Shown: positions 55,563 through 64,000, numbered from the stretch's first letter. The stretch is 64,000 nucleotides of DNA from CAIVAT01 sp964525995 (GCA_964525995.1 CAZGIM010000010.1:1-64000); one strand, 5' to 3'. Notes: generated by a model from the sequence alone, not told the origin. Made by a program: numbers and translations.

Positions 55563-56297
55563 TCACGTTACAAGCCCCGGTGAAAACGGTTCTTCGGATA
55601 GTAAAAAAATCGCGGGAATCTTTTCTATTTTCAGGTCAGCTTGTTTCCATTCATGGATCTTTTTCGTTTGAATAAATTCACCGGGGCCGCTGATACCGGC
55701 TGCAACACAAAGAAGGGTTTCGGGGCGACAATTACGAATCAACGCCTCAAAAACCTGTTGGTTCCGGTAGGGTGTCTCGATAAAAATCTGGGTTTGATTT
55801 CCTTTTCTAATATTATTTTCAAGCTCCCTGATCTTCCGTATCCGTTGTTGCCTCTCTTTGGGCAGATAGCCATGAAAAACAAAGTTCTGACCGTTAAATC
55901 CCGATGCCATCAAGGCCAACAGAATGGAAGAGGGACCTGTTAAAGGAATAACCTGTACTCCATTACGATGGGCAGCCATAACCAATACCGATCCCGGATC
56001 GGCAATACAGGGAACCCCTGCCTCCGAAAGCAATCCCACATCGTACCCATCCACCGCATACCGGATCATCCGGTCTGCATCGGCAACATCGGAGTGTTCA
56101 TTGTAAACCAAAAGGGTCAATGCATCGACAGGTTTCGGATGGCGAGCCCGGATCAGAAACCTCCGTGCGGTCCTTTCCTCCTCAACGATAAAATGATCAA
56201 GACCTCTGAGAATGCTCAGCGTCCTTGAGGGAAGTACCGCCTCTACTTCACCCTCAGCGATCGGTGAAGGAATAAGAAAGAGTTTTCCTTTATTCAT
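55563..56297 (-). CDS. SAM-dependent methyltransferase, RsmI-like tetrapyrrole-methylase fold
   Basis: A 244-residue protein of the tetrapyrrole-methylase fold, related to RsmI, which methylates the 2'-O of C1402 in 16S rRNA. Motifs are LFLIPSPIAEGEVEAVLPSRT at the start (quoted by LFLIPSPIAEG), GLLSEAGVPCIADPG near residue 85 and IPLTGPSSILLALMASGFNGQ near 115, and IFIETPYRN. The short Bacteroidota form lacks the C-terminal extension of E. coli RsmI, so the target is less certain. ATG 56297 overlaps the preceding dehydratase gene by eight bases. Confidence 0.82.
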   Translation of the reverse strand: MNKGKLFLIPSPIAEGEVEAVLPSRTLSILRGLDHFIVEEERTARRFLIRARHPKPVDALTLLVYNEHSDVADADRMIRYAVDGYDVGLLSEAGVPCIADPGSVLVMAAHRNGVQVIPLTGPSSILLALMASGFNGQNFVFHGYLPKERQQRIRKIRELENNIRKGNQTQIFIETPYRNQQVFEALIRNCRPETLLCVAAGISGPGEFIQTKKIHEWKQADLKIEKIPAIFLLSEEPFSPGLVT

Positions 56298-57267
56298 GTC
56301 GCATCCAGGGCAAGTCATACAGATCGACATTACCTCCCGAAATAATGATGCCCGTTTTTCGGGAGGTAATATCGATTTTTCCTTCTATGATCGCAGCGAA
56401 CGGCACTGCCGACGATGGTTCAATCAATATTTTCATTCGTTCCCAAATATAATGCATCGCAGCGACTATGCTTTTTTCAGAAACCGTAACGACGGCATCT
56501 ACATGGTCGAGAATGATGGGAAAGGTTAACGATCCCAACGAAGTCCTTAACCCATCGGCAAGAGTCTGTGGATTAATCGAGGGATGGAATTTTTTCTCCG
56601 TAAATGACCGGAATGCATCATTTGCCTGCTCCGGTTCAGCCGCTATGACTTTTGCGCCAAGTCGAAAATAATGAACGGCAAGAGCGGTACCCGATAACAG
56701 ACCACCACCGCCAACCGGAGCGATAACCAGTTCTAAATCAGGAACCTCCTCTAAAAGCTCCAGGGTTGCCGTAGCCTGTCCGGCAATAATGCTATAATTG
56801 TTGTATGGATGGATCTCCACGGCTCCGGTTTCTTGCAAAACCCGTTCGAGCGTCGATTCACGGGCCTCCAGGGTAGGTTCACAAAATGTTATCCTGCCTC
56901 TGTACCCTTTGACTGCTTCGACTTTAATCCTCGATGAATTGGAAGGCATAACGATATAGGCATCGGTACCTGTGATGGAAGCAGCCCACGACAGCGCCTG
57001 TGCATGGTTTCCCGAAGAATGTGTGGCAACTCCATTCCGGATCTGTTCCTTTTCCATCGATAACATGGTATTCATCGCCCCCCTCGCTTTAAACGCACCC
57101 ACTTTCTGGAAATTTTCGCATTTGAAAAAGAGCTTTGTCTGGTACAACTGATCCAGGGTCGAGCAGGTCAACACCGGCGTGCGGTTAATATAAGGCCTGA
57201 TCCTTTCGGCAGCGTGTCGAATGGCATCTGCATCAGGAGGGGCAGGAGCAATATTAACGGGATCCAT
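56290..57267 (-). CDS. Serine/threonine dehydratase-like PLP enzyme
   Basis: A 325-residue fold-type II PLP enzyme resembling threonine dehydratase or serine racemase, which deaminate hydroxy amino acids. The PLP lysine is K60 in VGAFKARGA; SSGNHAQALSWAA near 82 binds the substrate carboxylate, and VGGGGLLSGTAL near 182 binds the phosphate. There is no ACT regulatory domain, so it is the short catabolic/racemase type rather than IlvA. It overlaps the methyltransferase gene by eight bases and the phosphatase gene by 14. Confidence 0.88.
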   Translation of the reverse strand: MDPVNIAPAPPDADAIRHAAERIRPYINRTPVLTCSTLDQLYQTKLFFKCENFQKVGAFKARGAMNTMLSMEKEQIRNGVATHSSGNHAQALSWAASITGTDAYIVMPSNSSRIKVEAVKGYRGRITFCEPTLEARESTLERVLQETGAVEIHPYNNYSIIAGQATATLELLEEVPDLELVIAPVGGGGLLSGTALAVHYFRLGAKVIAAEPEQANDAFRSFTEKKFHPSINPQTLADGLRTSLGSLTFPIILDHVDAVVTVSEKSIVAAMHYIWERMKILIEPSSAVPFAAIIEGKIDITSRKTGIIISGGNVDLYDLPWMRHE

Positions 57268-57733
57268 GATTGTTCAATTCAATTCTCTTTACAAGTTCCT
57301 CACAAGCAAAATCAAGCTGCCGGTAAACCTCCTTAAAAGCAGCAAGTTCATGATACCAGGGATCATCCACCTCTCTGTTTTGACCGGGATAGACCACGTT
57401 CAGGATATAATCAACCTTCATCCGGTCGGTATTGTCCCTGGCGATATGCAGTACCCGATGGTAATGCGACCGTTCCATGACATAGATATGATCGAAATCC
57501 ATAAAGTCAGAGGTTCTGAATAAGCGCGCACGATGCATTGAAATATCGATCCCGTTTTCGGCCGCTACTTTCATTGCCCGGTTATCAGGACGATCACCGA
57601 CATGGAACGACTCAAATCCGCAGGAATCAACCTCAACGGAGAGATTGCGCGCTGATGCCTTTCCCCGTAAAATGCCTTCAGCCATGGGCGATCGGCAAAT
57701 ATTACCAGTGCAGACAAAAAGAATTTTGATCAA
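57254..57733 (-). CDS. Low-molecular-weight protein-tyrosine phosphatase
   Basis: A 159-residue phosphatase with the complete P-loop VCTGNICRSPMAEG: nucleophile C8 and R14. The general-acid aspartate is in VDDPWYHE near residue 125. Substrate may be a phosphotyrosine protein or an arginine phosphate. It is cotranscribed with the dehydratase and methyltransferase genes (overlaps of 14 and eight bases), and dnaA ends 17 bases from its start on the same strand, so all four may be in one unit with dnaA first. Confidence 0.92.
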   Translation of the reverse strand: MIKILFVCTGNICRSPMAEGILRGKASARNLSVEVDSCGFESFHVGDRPDNRAMKVAAENGIDISMHRARLFRTSDFMDFDHIYVMERSHYHRVLHIARDNTDRMKVDYILNVVYPGQNREVDDPWYHELAAFKEVYRQLDFACEELVKRIELNNHGSR

Positions 57734-57750
57734 AGGTCGGGGAGGTTCAG

Positions 57751-59187
57751 TTACAATTTGATCCGTTTGTCGAGTTCTTCAACAAACTGACGGAATTGTT
57801 TATCGGTTTCAACCAGATTGTTAACCGTGCGGCAGGCATGCAGAACAGTCGCGTGGTCCTTATTCCCGCAATGCAGGCCAATACTGGCAAGAGAGGCCTT
57901 GGTATGTTTTTTCGAAAAGTACATGGATAACTGACGCGCCTGGACAATCTCTCTTTTCCGGGTCTTTGAATGGATCATCTCAACAGGAATGTTAAAATAA
58001 TCGCAAACGACCTTCTGAATATAGTCGATGGAAATCTCGCGTGATGTATTTTTCACGAACTTATCGATCATCTGTTTTGCCAGATCCAGCGTGATGATCT
58101 TTTTGTTCAGTGAGGATTGAGCAAGCAGAGAAATGAGGGCCCCTTCCAGTTCCCGGATATTCGTATTGATGTTATAAGCTAAATATTCAACAACTTCCGC
58201 TGGAATCTGGATGCCATCATTATAAAGTTTCTTATGCAGAATAGCGATTCTTGTTTCCAGATCAGGTACCTGAAGATCAGCCGATAAACCCCATTTAAAC
58301 CTCGAAAGCAACCTGGGTTCAATGCCCTTCATCTCCACAGGCGGTTTATCACTGGTCAGAATGATTTGGTTGCTTTTTTGATGTAAATGATTGAAAATAT
58401 GAAAGAAAACATCTTGAGTTTTCTCCTTCCCCGCAAGATTATGAATGTCATCGAGAATCAGAACATCGATCATCTGGTAAAAATGAATGAAATCATTTTG
58501 GTTGTTATTCCTAACAGAATCAATGAACTGATTGGTGAATTGATCGGTTGTGACATAAAGCACGGTCTTCTCAGGAGCATTATTCTTAACCTGCAAACCG
58601 ATGGCATGCGATAGATGGGTTTTTCCTAAACCGGTTTGACTGTAAATAAGCAAGGGATTGAAGGCTGTCTTTCCCGGGTTACTTGCAACGGCAAATCCAG
58701 CCGATCGTGCCAACCGGTTACAGTCGCCTTCGATAAAATTCTCAAAAGAATAACTTTCAATTAGTTGAGAATTAACCTTGATCTTTTTCAATCCCGGAAT
58801 AATAAAGGGGTTGGGGATTTCTTTTGAGGTACCTTTGTTTAAATCAATGGGCATGGATACCGGTGGATTAACGGTGGCCTTCTTCTCTCCGGTGGGAACT
58901 TTAATGGTGTAAGGACCGGGATCATGGTCAGAATTATCGACAATAATACTGTACTCAAGCCTGCCCTCAACGCCAAGTTCCTTTTTAATGGTCTTCTTTA
59001 ATAACCCGATATAGTGCTCCTCAAGCCACTCATAAAAAAACTGACTGGGAACCTGGATCGTCAATACACTATCTTTTAGCCTGATAGCATTGATGGGCAA
59101 GAACCAGGTCTTGAAACTCTGATACGGTATGTTATCTTTGATGACTTTGAGGCAATTTTCCCAAACTTCAAAAGCTTCTTTTTCCAT
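57751..59187 (-). CDS. dnaA: Chromosomal replication initiator protein DnaA
   Basis: Binds DnaA boxes and melts the origin. The 478-residue protein has an N-terminal DnaA_N domain (WENCLKVIKDNIPYQSFKTWF, quoted by its second half), Walker A SQTGLGKTHLSHA, Walker B LILDDIHNL, the sensor and arginine-finger region LSRFKWGL, and the domain IV signature KASLASIGLHCGNKDHATVLHA in residues about 435-455 (quoted by GNKDHATVLHA). It is the first gene of a minus-strand series that continues with the phosphatase. No DnaA-box cluster is seen around it. Confidence 0.97.
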   Translation of the reverse strand: MEKEAFEVWENCLKVIKDNIPYQSFKTWFLPINAIRLKDSVLTIQVPSQFFYEWLEEHYIGLLKKTIKKELGVEGRLEYSIIVDNSDHDPGPYTIKVPTGEKKATVNPPVSMPIDLNKGTSKEIPNPFIIPGLKKIKVNSQLIESYSFENFIEGDCNRLARSAGFAVASNPGKTAFNPLLIYSQTGLGKTHLSHAIGLQVKNNAPEKTVLYVTTDQFTNQFIDSVRNNNQNDFIHFYQMIDVLILDDIHNLAGKEKTQDVFFHIFNHLHQKSNQIILTSDKPPVEMKGIEPRLLSRFKWGLSADLQVPDLETRIAILHKKLYNDGIQIPAEVVEYLAYNINTNIRELEGALISLLAQSSLNKKIITLDLAKQMIDKFVKNTSREISIDYIQKVVCDYFNIPVEMIHSKTRKREIVQARQLSMYFSKKHTKASLASIGLHCGNKDHATVLHACRTVNNLVETDKQFRQFVEELDKRIKL

Positions 59188-59554
59188 TAATGCAATCTAC
59201 CTTGAGAGATTCGTGGTAAGATAATTTTTTTCGTTGTATATCAAGAATGTAGAATCTGATGTGGCATCAAAATTCTAAGATGAACGGCCTTTCTGAATAA
59301 TTAACAAAATTTGGAAAAAAAAGTTTATAAAAAAAATTTTTCAAGCTTGATTTATTGAAATAAAAAGATAAAATACGACTGTTTGTTAGCTTTGTTAGGC
59401 TCCCCGTTCAGGGTATCAAACATGACTTCAACAGGTTGACCATAAAGGTTGAACATAGCTTTTCATTATTTAAAAACTGTCTAAATTTCAAGGATATTAA
59501 CTTTCAAATAGTTAGAAAAATAAGGTTATTCAGCGTGATAGGATAGGTTGAAAA
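59188..59554. other. A+T-rich intergenic stretch upstream of dnaA and downstream of yigZ
   Basis: About 370 bases with long A/T tracts (59305-59365). It should hold the dnaA promoter, but no good TTTG/TAnnTTTG pair is found on the minus strand. No exact DnaA box (TTATNCACA) is present; the nearest match is a 7/9 TTATTCAGC at 59525. No gene or clear hairpin was seen. Confidence 0.45.
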
Positions 59555-60190
59555 TTAGTTCTCCATGTTGGCCTGTTCATCCTGATTCAGTAAGGTGATC
59601 CCGTGCATCCTCCGAATTTTTGTCTCCAGAATACCTGCCTGACCTTTCCTGATTTTAAAAAAGATCACACACCGTTCACCCGATTCCTGACTCATGATCT
59701 TGCACCCGGTCACCTTGAGTACTCGCATCACTTCATTCATTAGAGCGTACCCGAATTGTACCGAGTACTTCGACATCATTAAGGTCTCCACGATGACGGC
59801 CTTTTCAAGGGCATTCCGTGTAGCAGTCCGGTACGCGTTGATAAGCCCGGGAATCCCCAACTTGGTGCCGCCAAAATAGCGGGTCACCACAACCAGAATG
59901 TCGTACAGCTCTTTCGAAAGGATTTGTCCGTAAATGGGTTTACCCGCCGACCCCGACGGCTCTCCGTCATCCTGAATACGGTAAAGGGAATTCTCAAACC
60001 CGATACGATATGCATAGCAATGATGGTTAGCATCATGATACTTCTTCCGGATCCCGTCCAACGCCTGTCTTGCTTCCTGTTCTGAACCGACTGGCACAGC
60101 ACACGCAATGAATTTACTGGCCTTCTCCCGGTAAATACCCTCCGATTCACCGGAAACTGTCAGATACCAATCCCTCTTATCGTTTCCCAT
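59555..60190 (-). CDS. yigZ: YigZ/IMPACT family protein
   Basis: A 211-residue member of the YigZ/IMPACT (UPF0029) family. The N-terminal domain has EKASKFIACAVPVGSEQEAR and YHDANHHCYAYRIG followed by the QDDGEPSGSAGKPIYGQ loop, and VTRYFGGTKLGIPGLINAYR (quoted by VTRYFGGTKLG); a DUF1949-like C-terminal domain follows. The family interacts with ribosome-associated processes but has no settled role in bacteria. Its start codon lies almost back to back with the prmC region on the other strand. Confidence 0.93.
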   Translation of the reverse strand: MGNDKRDWYLTVSGESEGIYREKASKFIACAVPVGSEQEARQALDGIRKKYHDANHHCYAYRIGFENSLYRIQDDGEPSGSAGKPIYGQILSKELYDILVVVTRYFGGTKLGIPGLINAYRTATRNALEKAVIVETLMMSKYSVQFGYALMNEVMRVLKVTGCKIMSQESGERCVIFFKIRKGQAGILETKIRRMHGITLLNQDEQANMEN

Positions 60191-60207
60191 GTCAGCTAAA
60201 TTACTTC

Positions 60208-60215
60208 TATTTTTG
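60208..60215 (+). promoter_or_regulatory. -7 box of prmC
   Basis: TATTTTTG (60208-60215) with TTTC at 60183-60186, spacer 21, approximates the promoter consensus and lies before the chosen prmC start. Its location within the longer 5' frame supports the start at 60240. Confidence 0.55.
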
Positions 60216-60239
60216 CTACCGTTAATGGGCCTGCCTCAC

Positions 60240-61097
60240 ATGACGGTAAAAAATCTGACAGAACTATATCTCGATTCTTTGAACCAGGATTATCCCGGCC
60301 GCGAAATCCAATCGGCGCTGGTAATCCTTTTCAGGGAGTACATGAACTGGAACCGTGGTGAGATACATCTGAATCCTGATTTCATCATCCCCCAAAACAT
60401 CAGGGATAAATTCCTTGAAACCCTTCGTCAACTGAAATTGGGAATTCCCCTTCAGTACATCCTGAATAAAGCCTGGTTCGGGAACTTCACCTTATATGTC
60501 GATGACCACGTTCTGATCCCACGGCCGGAGACTGAAGAACTGTGTAAATTAATCATCAGTCAGATTCGACAGATGAAAATCATTCCAACCGCCATTCTCG
60601 ATATCGGTACCGGATCAGGTTGTATTGCCCTGGAACTTAAGCAGGCCTTACCCGATGCTATCGTCACTGCAATGGATCATTCCCTCTCAGCGTTAAACAT
60701 TGCAGGCCTTAATGCCCGACAGTGTAATGCCGAACTGGAGCTGCTCCGCGATGATATCCTCAATCCGGAATCAGTGAACGATCCCCGGCAATATGATGTT
60801 ATTGTAAGCAATCCTCCCTATGTTACCGAATCGGAAAAAAAAGTAATGCATCGCAATGTGACTGAACATGAACCACCATCCGCATTGTTCGTACCCGACA
60901 ATGATCCACTGATCTACTATGTTGCCATTTGCCGGTACGCTGTTAAAAAAATAAAAAAACCAGGCAGGTTGTACCTTGAAATTAACGAAAGGTTCGGTAA
61001 CGAAACGGCTGCGCTTTTGATGAAATTCGGATTCAGTACGATTGAAGTATCAGCTGATATGAATGGTAAAGACCGTTTTGTCAGCGCTGTTTTATGA
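60240..61097 (+). CDS. prmC: Peptide chain release factor N5-glutamine methyltransferase
   Basis: Methylates the glutamine of the GGQ motif in release factors RF1/RF2. The 285-residue protein has an N-terminal helical domain (EMLL-like start MTVKNLTELYLDSLNQ), LGIPLQYILNKAWF, LIPRPETEELC, SAM motif ILDIGTGSGCIALELK, and NPPY in IVSNPPYVTESEK. ATG 60240 is chosen because the upstream frame back to 60189 has no family similarity and overlaps the -7 box and the yigZ start. Its end overlaps the convergent DUF3298 gene by 17 bases. Confidence 0.93.
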   Translation: MTVKNLTELYLDSLNQDYPGREIQSALVILFREYMNWNRGEIHLNPDFIIPQNIRDKFLETLRQLKLGIPLQYILNKAWFGNFTLYVDDHVLIPRPETEELCKLIISQIRQMKIIPTAILDIGTGSGCIALELKQALPDAIVTAMDHSLSALNIAGLNARQCNAELELLRDDILNPESVNDPRQYDVIVSNPPYVTESEKKVMHRNVTEHEPPSALFVPDNDPLIYYVAICRYAVKKIKKPGRLYLEINERFGNETAALLMKFGFSTIEVSADMNGKDRFVSAVL

Positions 61098-62199
61098 CAG
61101 ATGAAATCTCATCGAAGGGTACAAATATGGTGATGGTACCAAAAGAGTGGGGGGCAATCTCGTAAGGGTTGTAAACAAAGCCGATTCCTTGCGCGTTGAA
61201 ATAAAAATTTTCGGATGGTCTGATCTGATCAGTAAAATAACCCCGGTCGGTAAGTTTTACAGGATCTTTTAATCCCGACGACTGACGCAACTTTGCAGTA
61301 AGTACCTCCGTCAGTTTATTTTCAAAACCGGGATGAAATACCTCACGGATTCCGATCACTTTTCCACTCTTCAAGTCGAAGGTTTTGTACCGGCATGTTT
61401 CCAGACCGTGGGCGCCACCTGTAAATTCATAGGTCATCACCATATAGGAAAGCCGGTCACGATCGTTGTAAATGACATTGCCCGACCGCAGCAACTCCCA
61501 ATACATACTGGGCCCCGACATATCATTCAAAAAAGGTTCATTCGATTGGACATAGTCGGTAAAAAAAGTATCTTTAATGGCTTTAATAACAGCATGTTGA
61601 TCTTTTCCATTAACCGGGTTCTCGTTAAACATCTGAAGAATTGTATCAGTCACCGATTTAGGAATAGGCGTATTTGATTTGCGGTCGGGCAATACAAGGA
61701 TCAACTGAAGACGGGCAGAAGGTTCTGTTTTCTCTTTGGTAAGCGGGAGTCGTTCAATATCAGCAATAACAGCGAATTTATGCGATCCGGCCGGATAGTT
61801 CTCTGAGAGCCTGAACTTCTTTTTGGTCGATTGCAGGCCGGCATTCAACCAGGTTCCCGAAATCTGGTTATCATGGGAGAGGATGCCTGAAAATACTGGT
61901 CCACGGTCATTTTCCCATTCCCTGATCCTGACGTTTCCTTTCGAATCCGATTTTCCGTAAACCTGCCTTACTGAGCCATCCATATTGATGTATCTGACAT
62001 CATTTATGGGCGCCACGATATGATAAGAAACCGTTCCAAAAAGAGAATCACCAATCCGGACCAGGTTCATGGTAAGCTCAAACTCTGTCCCGATTGTTCC
62101 TGTAAGTCTCATGAAGGAAGCGGCTTCCTTTTTTTGCTGTGCCTGGCTTGATACCGAAAAAAACAGGTATATAATCAATGTTAAGATACGTGGGTTCAT
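61081..62199 (-). CDS. Exported DUF3298 (RsiV-like) protein
   Basis: A 372-residue exported protein with a signal peptide (about 1-20, ending SSQAQ). The C-terminal third matches DUF3298 (YEFTGGAHGLETCRYKTFD, FHPGFENKLTE, YNPYEIAPHSFGTITIFVPF, each quoted in part) and the middle has a DUF4163-like region. RsiV, a lysozyme-binding anti-sigma factor, shares these domains, but this protein lacks a transmembrane anchor and cytoplasmic domain, so it is more likely a periplasmic binding protein. It starts at ATG 62199; the longer frame to 62277 overlaps yggS. Confidence 0.8.
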   Translation of the reverse strand: MNPRILTLIIYLFFSVSSQAQQKKEAASFMRLTGTIGTEFELTMNLVRIGDSLFGTVSYHIVAPINDVRYINMDGSVRQVYGKSDSKGNVRIREWENDRGPVFSGILSHDNQISGTWLNAGLQSTKKKFRLSENYPAGSHKFAVIADIERLPLTKEKTEPSARLQLILVLPDRKSNTPIPKSVTDTILQMFNENPVNGKDQHAVIKAIKDTFFTDYVQSNEPFLNDMSGPSMYWELLRSGNVIYNDRDRLSYMVMTYEFTGGAHGLETCRYKTFDLKSGKVIGIREVFHPGFENKLTEVLTAKLRQSSGLKDPVKLTDRGYFTDQIRPSENFYFNAQGIGFVYNPYEIAPHSFGTITIFVPFDEISSVIKQR

Positions 62200-62212
62200 T
62201 GGTGTAAAACAA

Positions 62213-62878
62213 TTAATTACGACTTCCGAAGATGGTGGTACCGAGCCTGACCATAGTACTGCCCGCTTGAATTGCAAGGTTGTAATCGCCCGACATCCCC
62301 ATTGAAATATCCCTAAACCAGGACGCCTCTGAAAAAAAAGAATTTTTCAACGTCAGAAAATTGTTGTGAAGAACGGAAAACTCGTTTAAAATCTGCGCTT
62401 CATCGTCAATGAAACTGGCCATCCCCATAACACCGGTTATCCGGATGTTCCGCATAAGTTGAAACTGGCCCGATTGAAGAATATCCATCGCTTCCCCAAT
62501 GACCAGCCCTGATTTCGACTCCTCCCTTGCAATGTGGAATTCCAACAGGCAATCAATGACCCTGTTATTTCTGATTCCTGCTTTATTGATCTCAGCCAGC
62601 AGTGACAGACTGTCAACACTGTGGATCAGATAAATGAAGGGGGCAATGTACCTGACTTTATTCGACTGAAGGTGACCGATCAGGTGCCAGAAAATATCAG
62701 AGGGCAATTGCTCCTTTTTCGACATCAATTCCTGCACCCGGTTCTCACCAAAATGACGCTGCCCGGCATGATAGGCTTCCAGGATATGCTCACAGGTTTG
62801 GTTTTTCGAAACCGCAACAAGAGTGACGTGTTGAGGAATCGCCATTTTCAATTCGGCAATCCGATTTCCGATACTCAC
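62213..62878 (-). CDS. yggS: YggS/PROSC-type pyridoxal phosphate homeostasis protein
   Basis: A 221-residue PLP-binding barrel protein that handles free PLP and is linked to amino-acid homeostasis. The PLP lysine is in LVAVSKNQ near residue 26; HFGENRVQEL, WHLIGHLQSNK, SVDSL, and, near the end, RDISMGMSGDYNLAIQAGSTMVRLG (quoted by MGMSGDYNLAI) follow. GTG 62878 is chosen over TTG 62902 because a -7 box (TATTTTTG, minus strand 62907-62900) precedes it. It is divergent from the last gene. Confidence 0.9.
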   Translation of the reverse strand: MSIGNRIAELKMAIPQHVTLVAVSKNQTCEHILEAYHAGQRHFGENRVQELMSKKEQLPSDIFWHLIGHLQSNKVRYIAPFIYLIHSVDSLSLLAEINKAGIRNNRVIDCLLEFHIAREESKSGLVIGEAMDILQSGQFQLMRNIRITGVMGMASFIDDEAQILNEFSVLHNNFLTLKNSFFSEASWFRDISMGMSGDYNLAIQAGSTMVRLGTTIFGSRN

Positions 62879-62911
62879 GGCTTTGATCCTTTTTCGGAAC
62901 AAAAATACAGA

Positions 62912-62942
62912 TTTGCCGGTTTTCGGCGGAACCGTACCTTTG
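62912..62942 (+). promoter_or_regulatory. Promoter of the LTA-synthase-like gene
   Basis: TTTG (62912-62915), 19 bases, TACCTTTG (62935-62942) is a perfect consensus match, ending 11 bases before the ATG at 62954, so the message would have only about five leader bases. Confidence 0.8.
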
Positions 62943-62953
62943 TATTTTTTTTC

Positions 62954-64000
62954 ATGAAAAAGACGATTTCATCCTTCATACGACAAATACTGTTCTGGAT
63001 TTTGTTCTTTGGATTCACCAGACTGATTTTCCTGATTTACAATTATCAACTGATCTTCACCGAAAAGATTGCATGGATCGAAATAATCAAAGGTTTTTGG
63101 TATGCGCTGAAACTCGACTTTGCAACCACCTGCTATTTTATGGTGATCCCTTTTCTGATAACCGCCGTTCAATTGTTCTTGAATAAAAGATGGTTGACAG
63201 TGGTAAAAAACGGGTATGCCTATATTATAATTACCCTTTATTCACTGGCGACAGCAGCAGAATTGGGAATCTATCCCGAATGGAAAACAAAGTTGACCTA
63301 TAAGGCGCTTAAGTACCTTCAACATCCGTCAGAGATTTACAATTCAGCTGAAACAGGCACCTTTTTTCTCCTGGTAATTCTCTTTTTAGGGATGAGCGCA
63401 GCCGGTATCTATTTTTTCAGAAAGTTTGTTCCATCCCTCAGCGATAACTCTCGGAAACCCTTGTTCGGTAAACTCATCTTCATACTGGTGATTCCGGTTT
63501 TGTTGTTCATCGGAATGCGCGGCGGAATCCAGCAAATACCGATCAATCAGAGTGAATCGTACTATTCGGAACACAACATATTAAATATTGCGGCGGTAAA
63601 TACGGCTTTCAACCTATATATCAGCGTCTTTGAGAATCTTGAGAACTTCAATAACAATCCGTACCTCTTTATGGATGATGCCGAGGCAGCCCGGATAATG
63701 AAGAAGATTTACCATACGCCCTGCGATTCGACACAATATATTCTGAATACTGACCGCCCCAACATCGTACTGCTTATTCTTGAAAGCTGGTCGGCCGATC
63801 TGATTCAAAGTCTTGGCGGAAAACCCGGTATTACACCTGAATTTGAAACTCTGGAAAAAGAGGGTATTCTGTTCACCCGTATTTATGCATCCGGATCAAG
63901 GTCTGAACAAGGCCTGGCGTCCATTGTATCAGGTTTTCCTGCCCATCCGGTAAGTTCCATTACCGTTCAGCCCGATAAATTCGTGAAACTACCTTCAATG
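62954..64000 (+). CDS. LTA-synthase-like sulfatase-fold membrane enzyme (5' part, cut by the window end)
   Basis: The first 349 residues of a membrane-bound alkaline-phosphatase/sulfatase-superfamily enzyme like LtaS or phosphoethanolamine transferases. Five hydrophobic helices lie in residues 1-200 (for example about 11-31, 58-80, 85-105, 135-155 and 170-190). The extracytoplasmic domain begins at NIVLLILESWSADLIQSLGG near residue 280, with the metal glutamate in LESWS, and the expected nucleophile region YASGSRSEQGLASIVSGFPA (both quoted in full or part); in family members I know this segment reads RTD, so here a Ser replaces the usual Thr. The reading frame is open to the window end. Confidence 0.87.
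   Translation, partial: MKKTISSFIRQILFWILFFGFTRLIFLIYNYQLIFTEKIAWIEIIKGFWYALKLDFATTCYFMVIPFLITAVQLFLNKRWLTVVKNGYAYIIITLYSLATAAELGIYPEWKTKLTYKALKYLQHPSEIYNSAETGTFFLLVILFLGMSAAGIYFFRKFVPSLSDNSRKPLFGKLIFILVIPVLLFIGMRGGIQQIPINQSESYYSEHNILNIAAVNTAFNLYISVFENLENFNNNPYLFMDDAEAARIMKKIYHTPCDSTQYILNTDRPNIVLLILESWSADLIQSLGGKPGITPEFETLEKEGILFTRIYASGSRSEQGLASIVSGFPAHPVSSITVQPDKFVKLPSM

Noticed and set aside
59188..59554. oriC beside dnaA
   Set aside because: The A+T-rich stretch has no exact DnaA box and only one weak match, so there is no support for an origin here.
1..64000. CRISPR array or prophage
   Set aside because: No regularly spaced repeats, phage structural genes or integrase were seen by reading the sequence.

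Overview
The window reads as chromosome of a member of the Bacteroidota, probably order Bacteroidales or a relative. Supporting signs are type IX secretion (T9SS) C-terminal sorting signals, Bacteroidota-only families (DUF4199, DUF4831, DUF6660-like), promoters of the TTTG-N19-21-TAnnTTTG type, few Shine-Dalgarno sequences, a GT3 glycogen synthase fused to a glucan phosphorylase, and a CzcA pump fused to its outer-membrane factor. Most of the window is housekeeping or envelope-related. The clearest accessory region is the left edge.

Layout. 1-4885: a small defence-type island with a frameshifted type IIG restriction-modification gene, a HEPN (AbiU2-like) protein and a DinD homologue. It abuts the 3' end of tRNA-Lys(TTT). 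5491-6760: a cupin, the threonylcarbamoyl-AMP synthase and the SRP RNA, all on the minus strand. 6912-10768: a likely operon of a DUF4199 membrane protein, a GT2, a soluble cyclic-nucleotide-domain histidine kinase and a GT4. 10806-12167: a T9SS cargo protein. 12208-15801: the GDP-D-glycero-D-manno-heptose pathway (hddA, gmhA, hddC, gmhB) interrupted by a nitroreductase. 15875-20875: a sodium:solute symporter, a DUF4831 protein, kdsA, a hairpin repeat and rarA.

21086-24416: a small lipoprotein with a strong promoter, then three-subunit proton-translocating transhydrogenase. 24548-27818: a double iron-sulfur protein, pdxH, a small TonB-C-like secreted protein and type II NADH dehydrogenase. 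27896-33926: a heavy-metal efflux operon (Cys/His-rich secreted protein, CzcA-CzcC fusion, CzcB). 34030-37437: three exported proteins (FG-GAP/VCBS repeats, a small T9SS protein, a SUMF1-fold protein). 37874-41753: mnmE, sucD and a beta-helix lipoprotein. 41877-50897: a glycogen cluster (debranching enzyme, GT4, GH57, glycogen synthase/phosphorylase fusion). 50941-62878: fabG, a VWA-like membrane protein, an ABC-2 exporter, an RsmI-like methyltransferase, a PLP dehydratase, a low-molecular-weight phosphatase, dnaA, yigZ, prmC, a DUF3298 lipid/secreted protein and yggS. The window ends inside an LTA-synthase-like sulfatase-fold membrane enzyme.

No CRISPR array, intact insertion sequence, prophage or convincing oriC was seen. 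I did not find a clearly new multi-gene system. The best leads are the HEPN gene beside the broken type IIG gene next to tRNA-Lys, the pump/outer-membrane-factor fusion with an internal signal-peptide-like segment and its Cys/His-rich partner, the intergenic hairpin elements, and promoters that sit almost on top of start codons. All functional names are from reading motifs by eye, without database searches.
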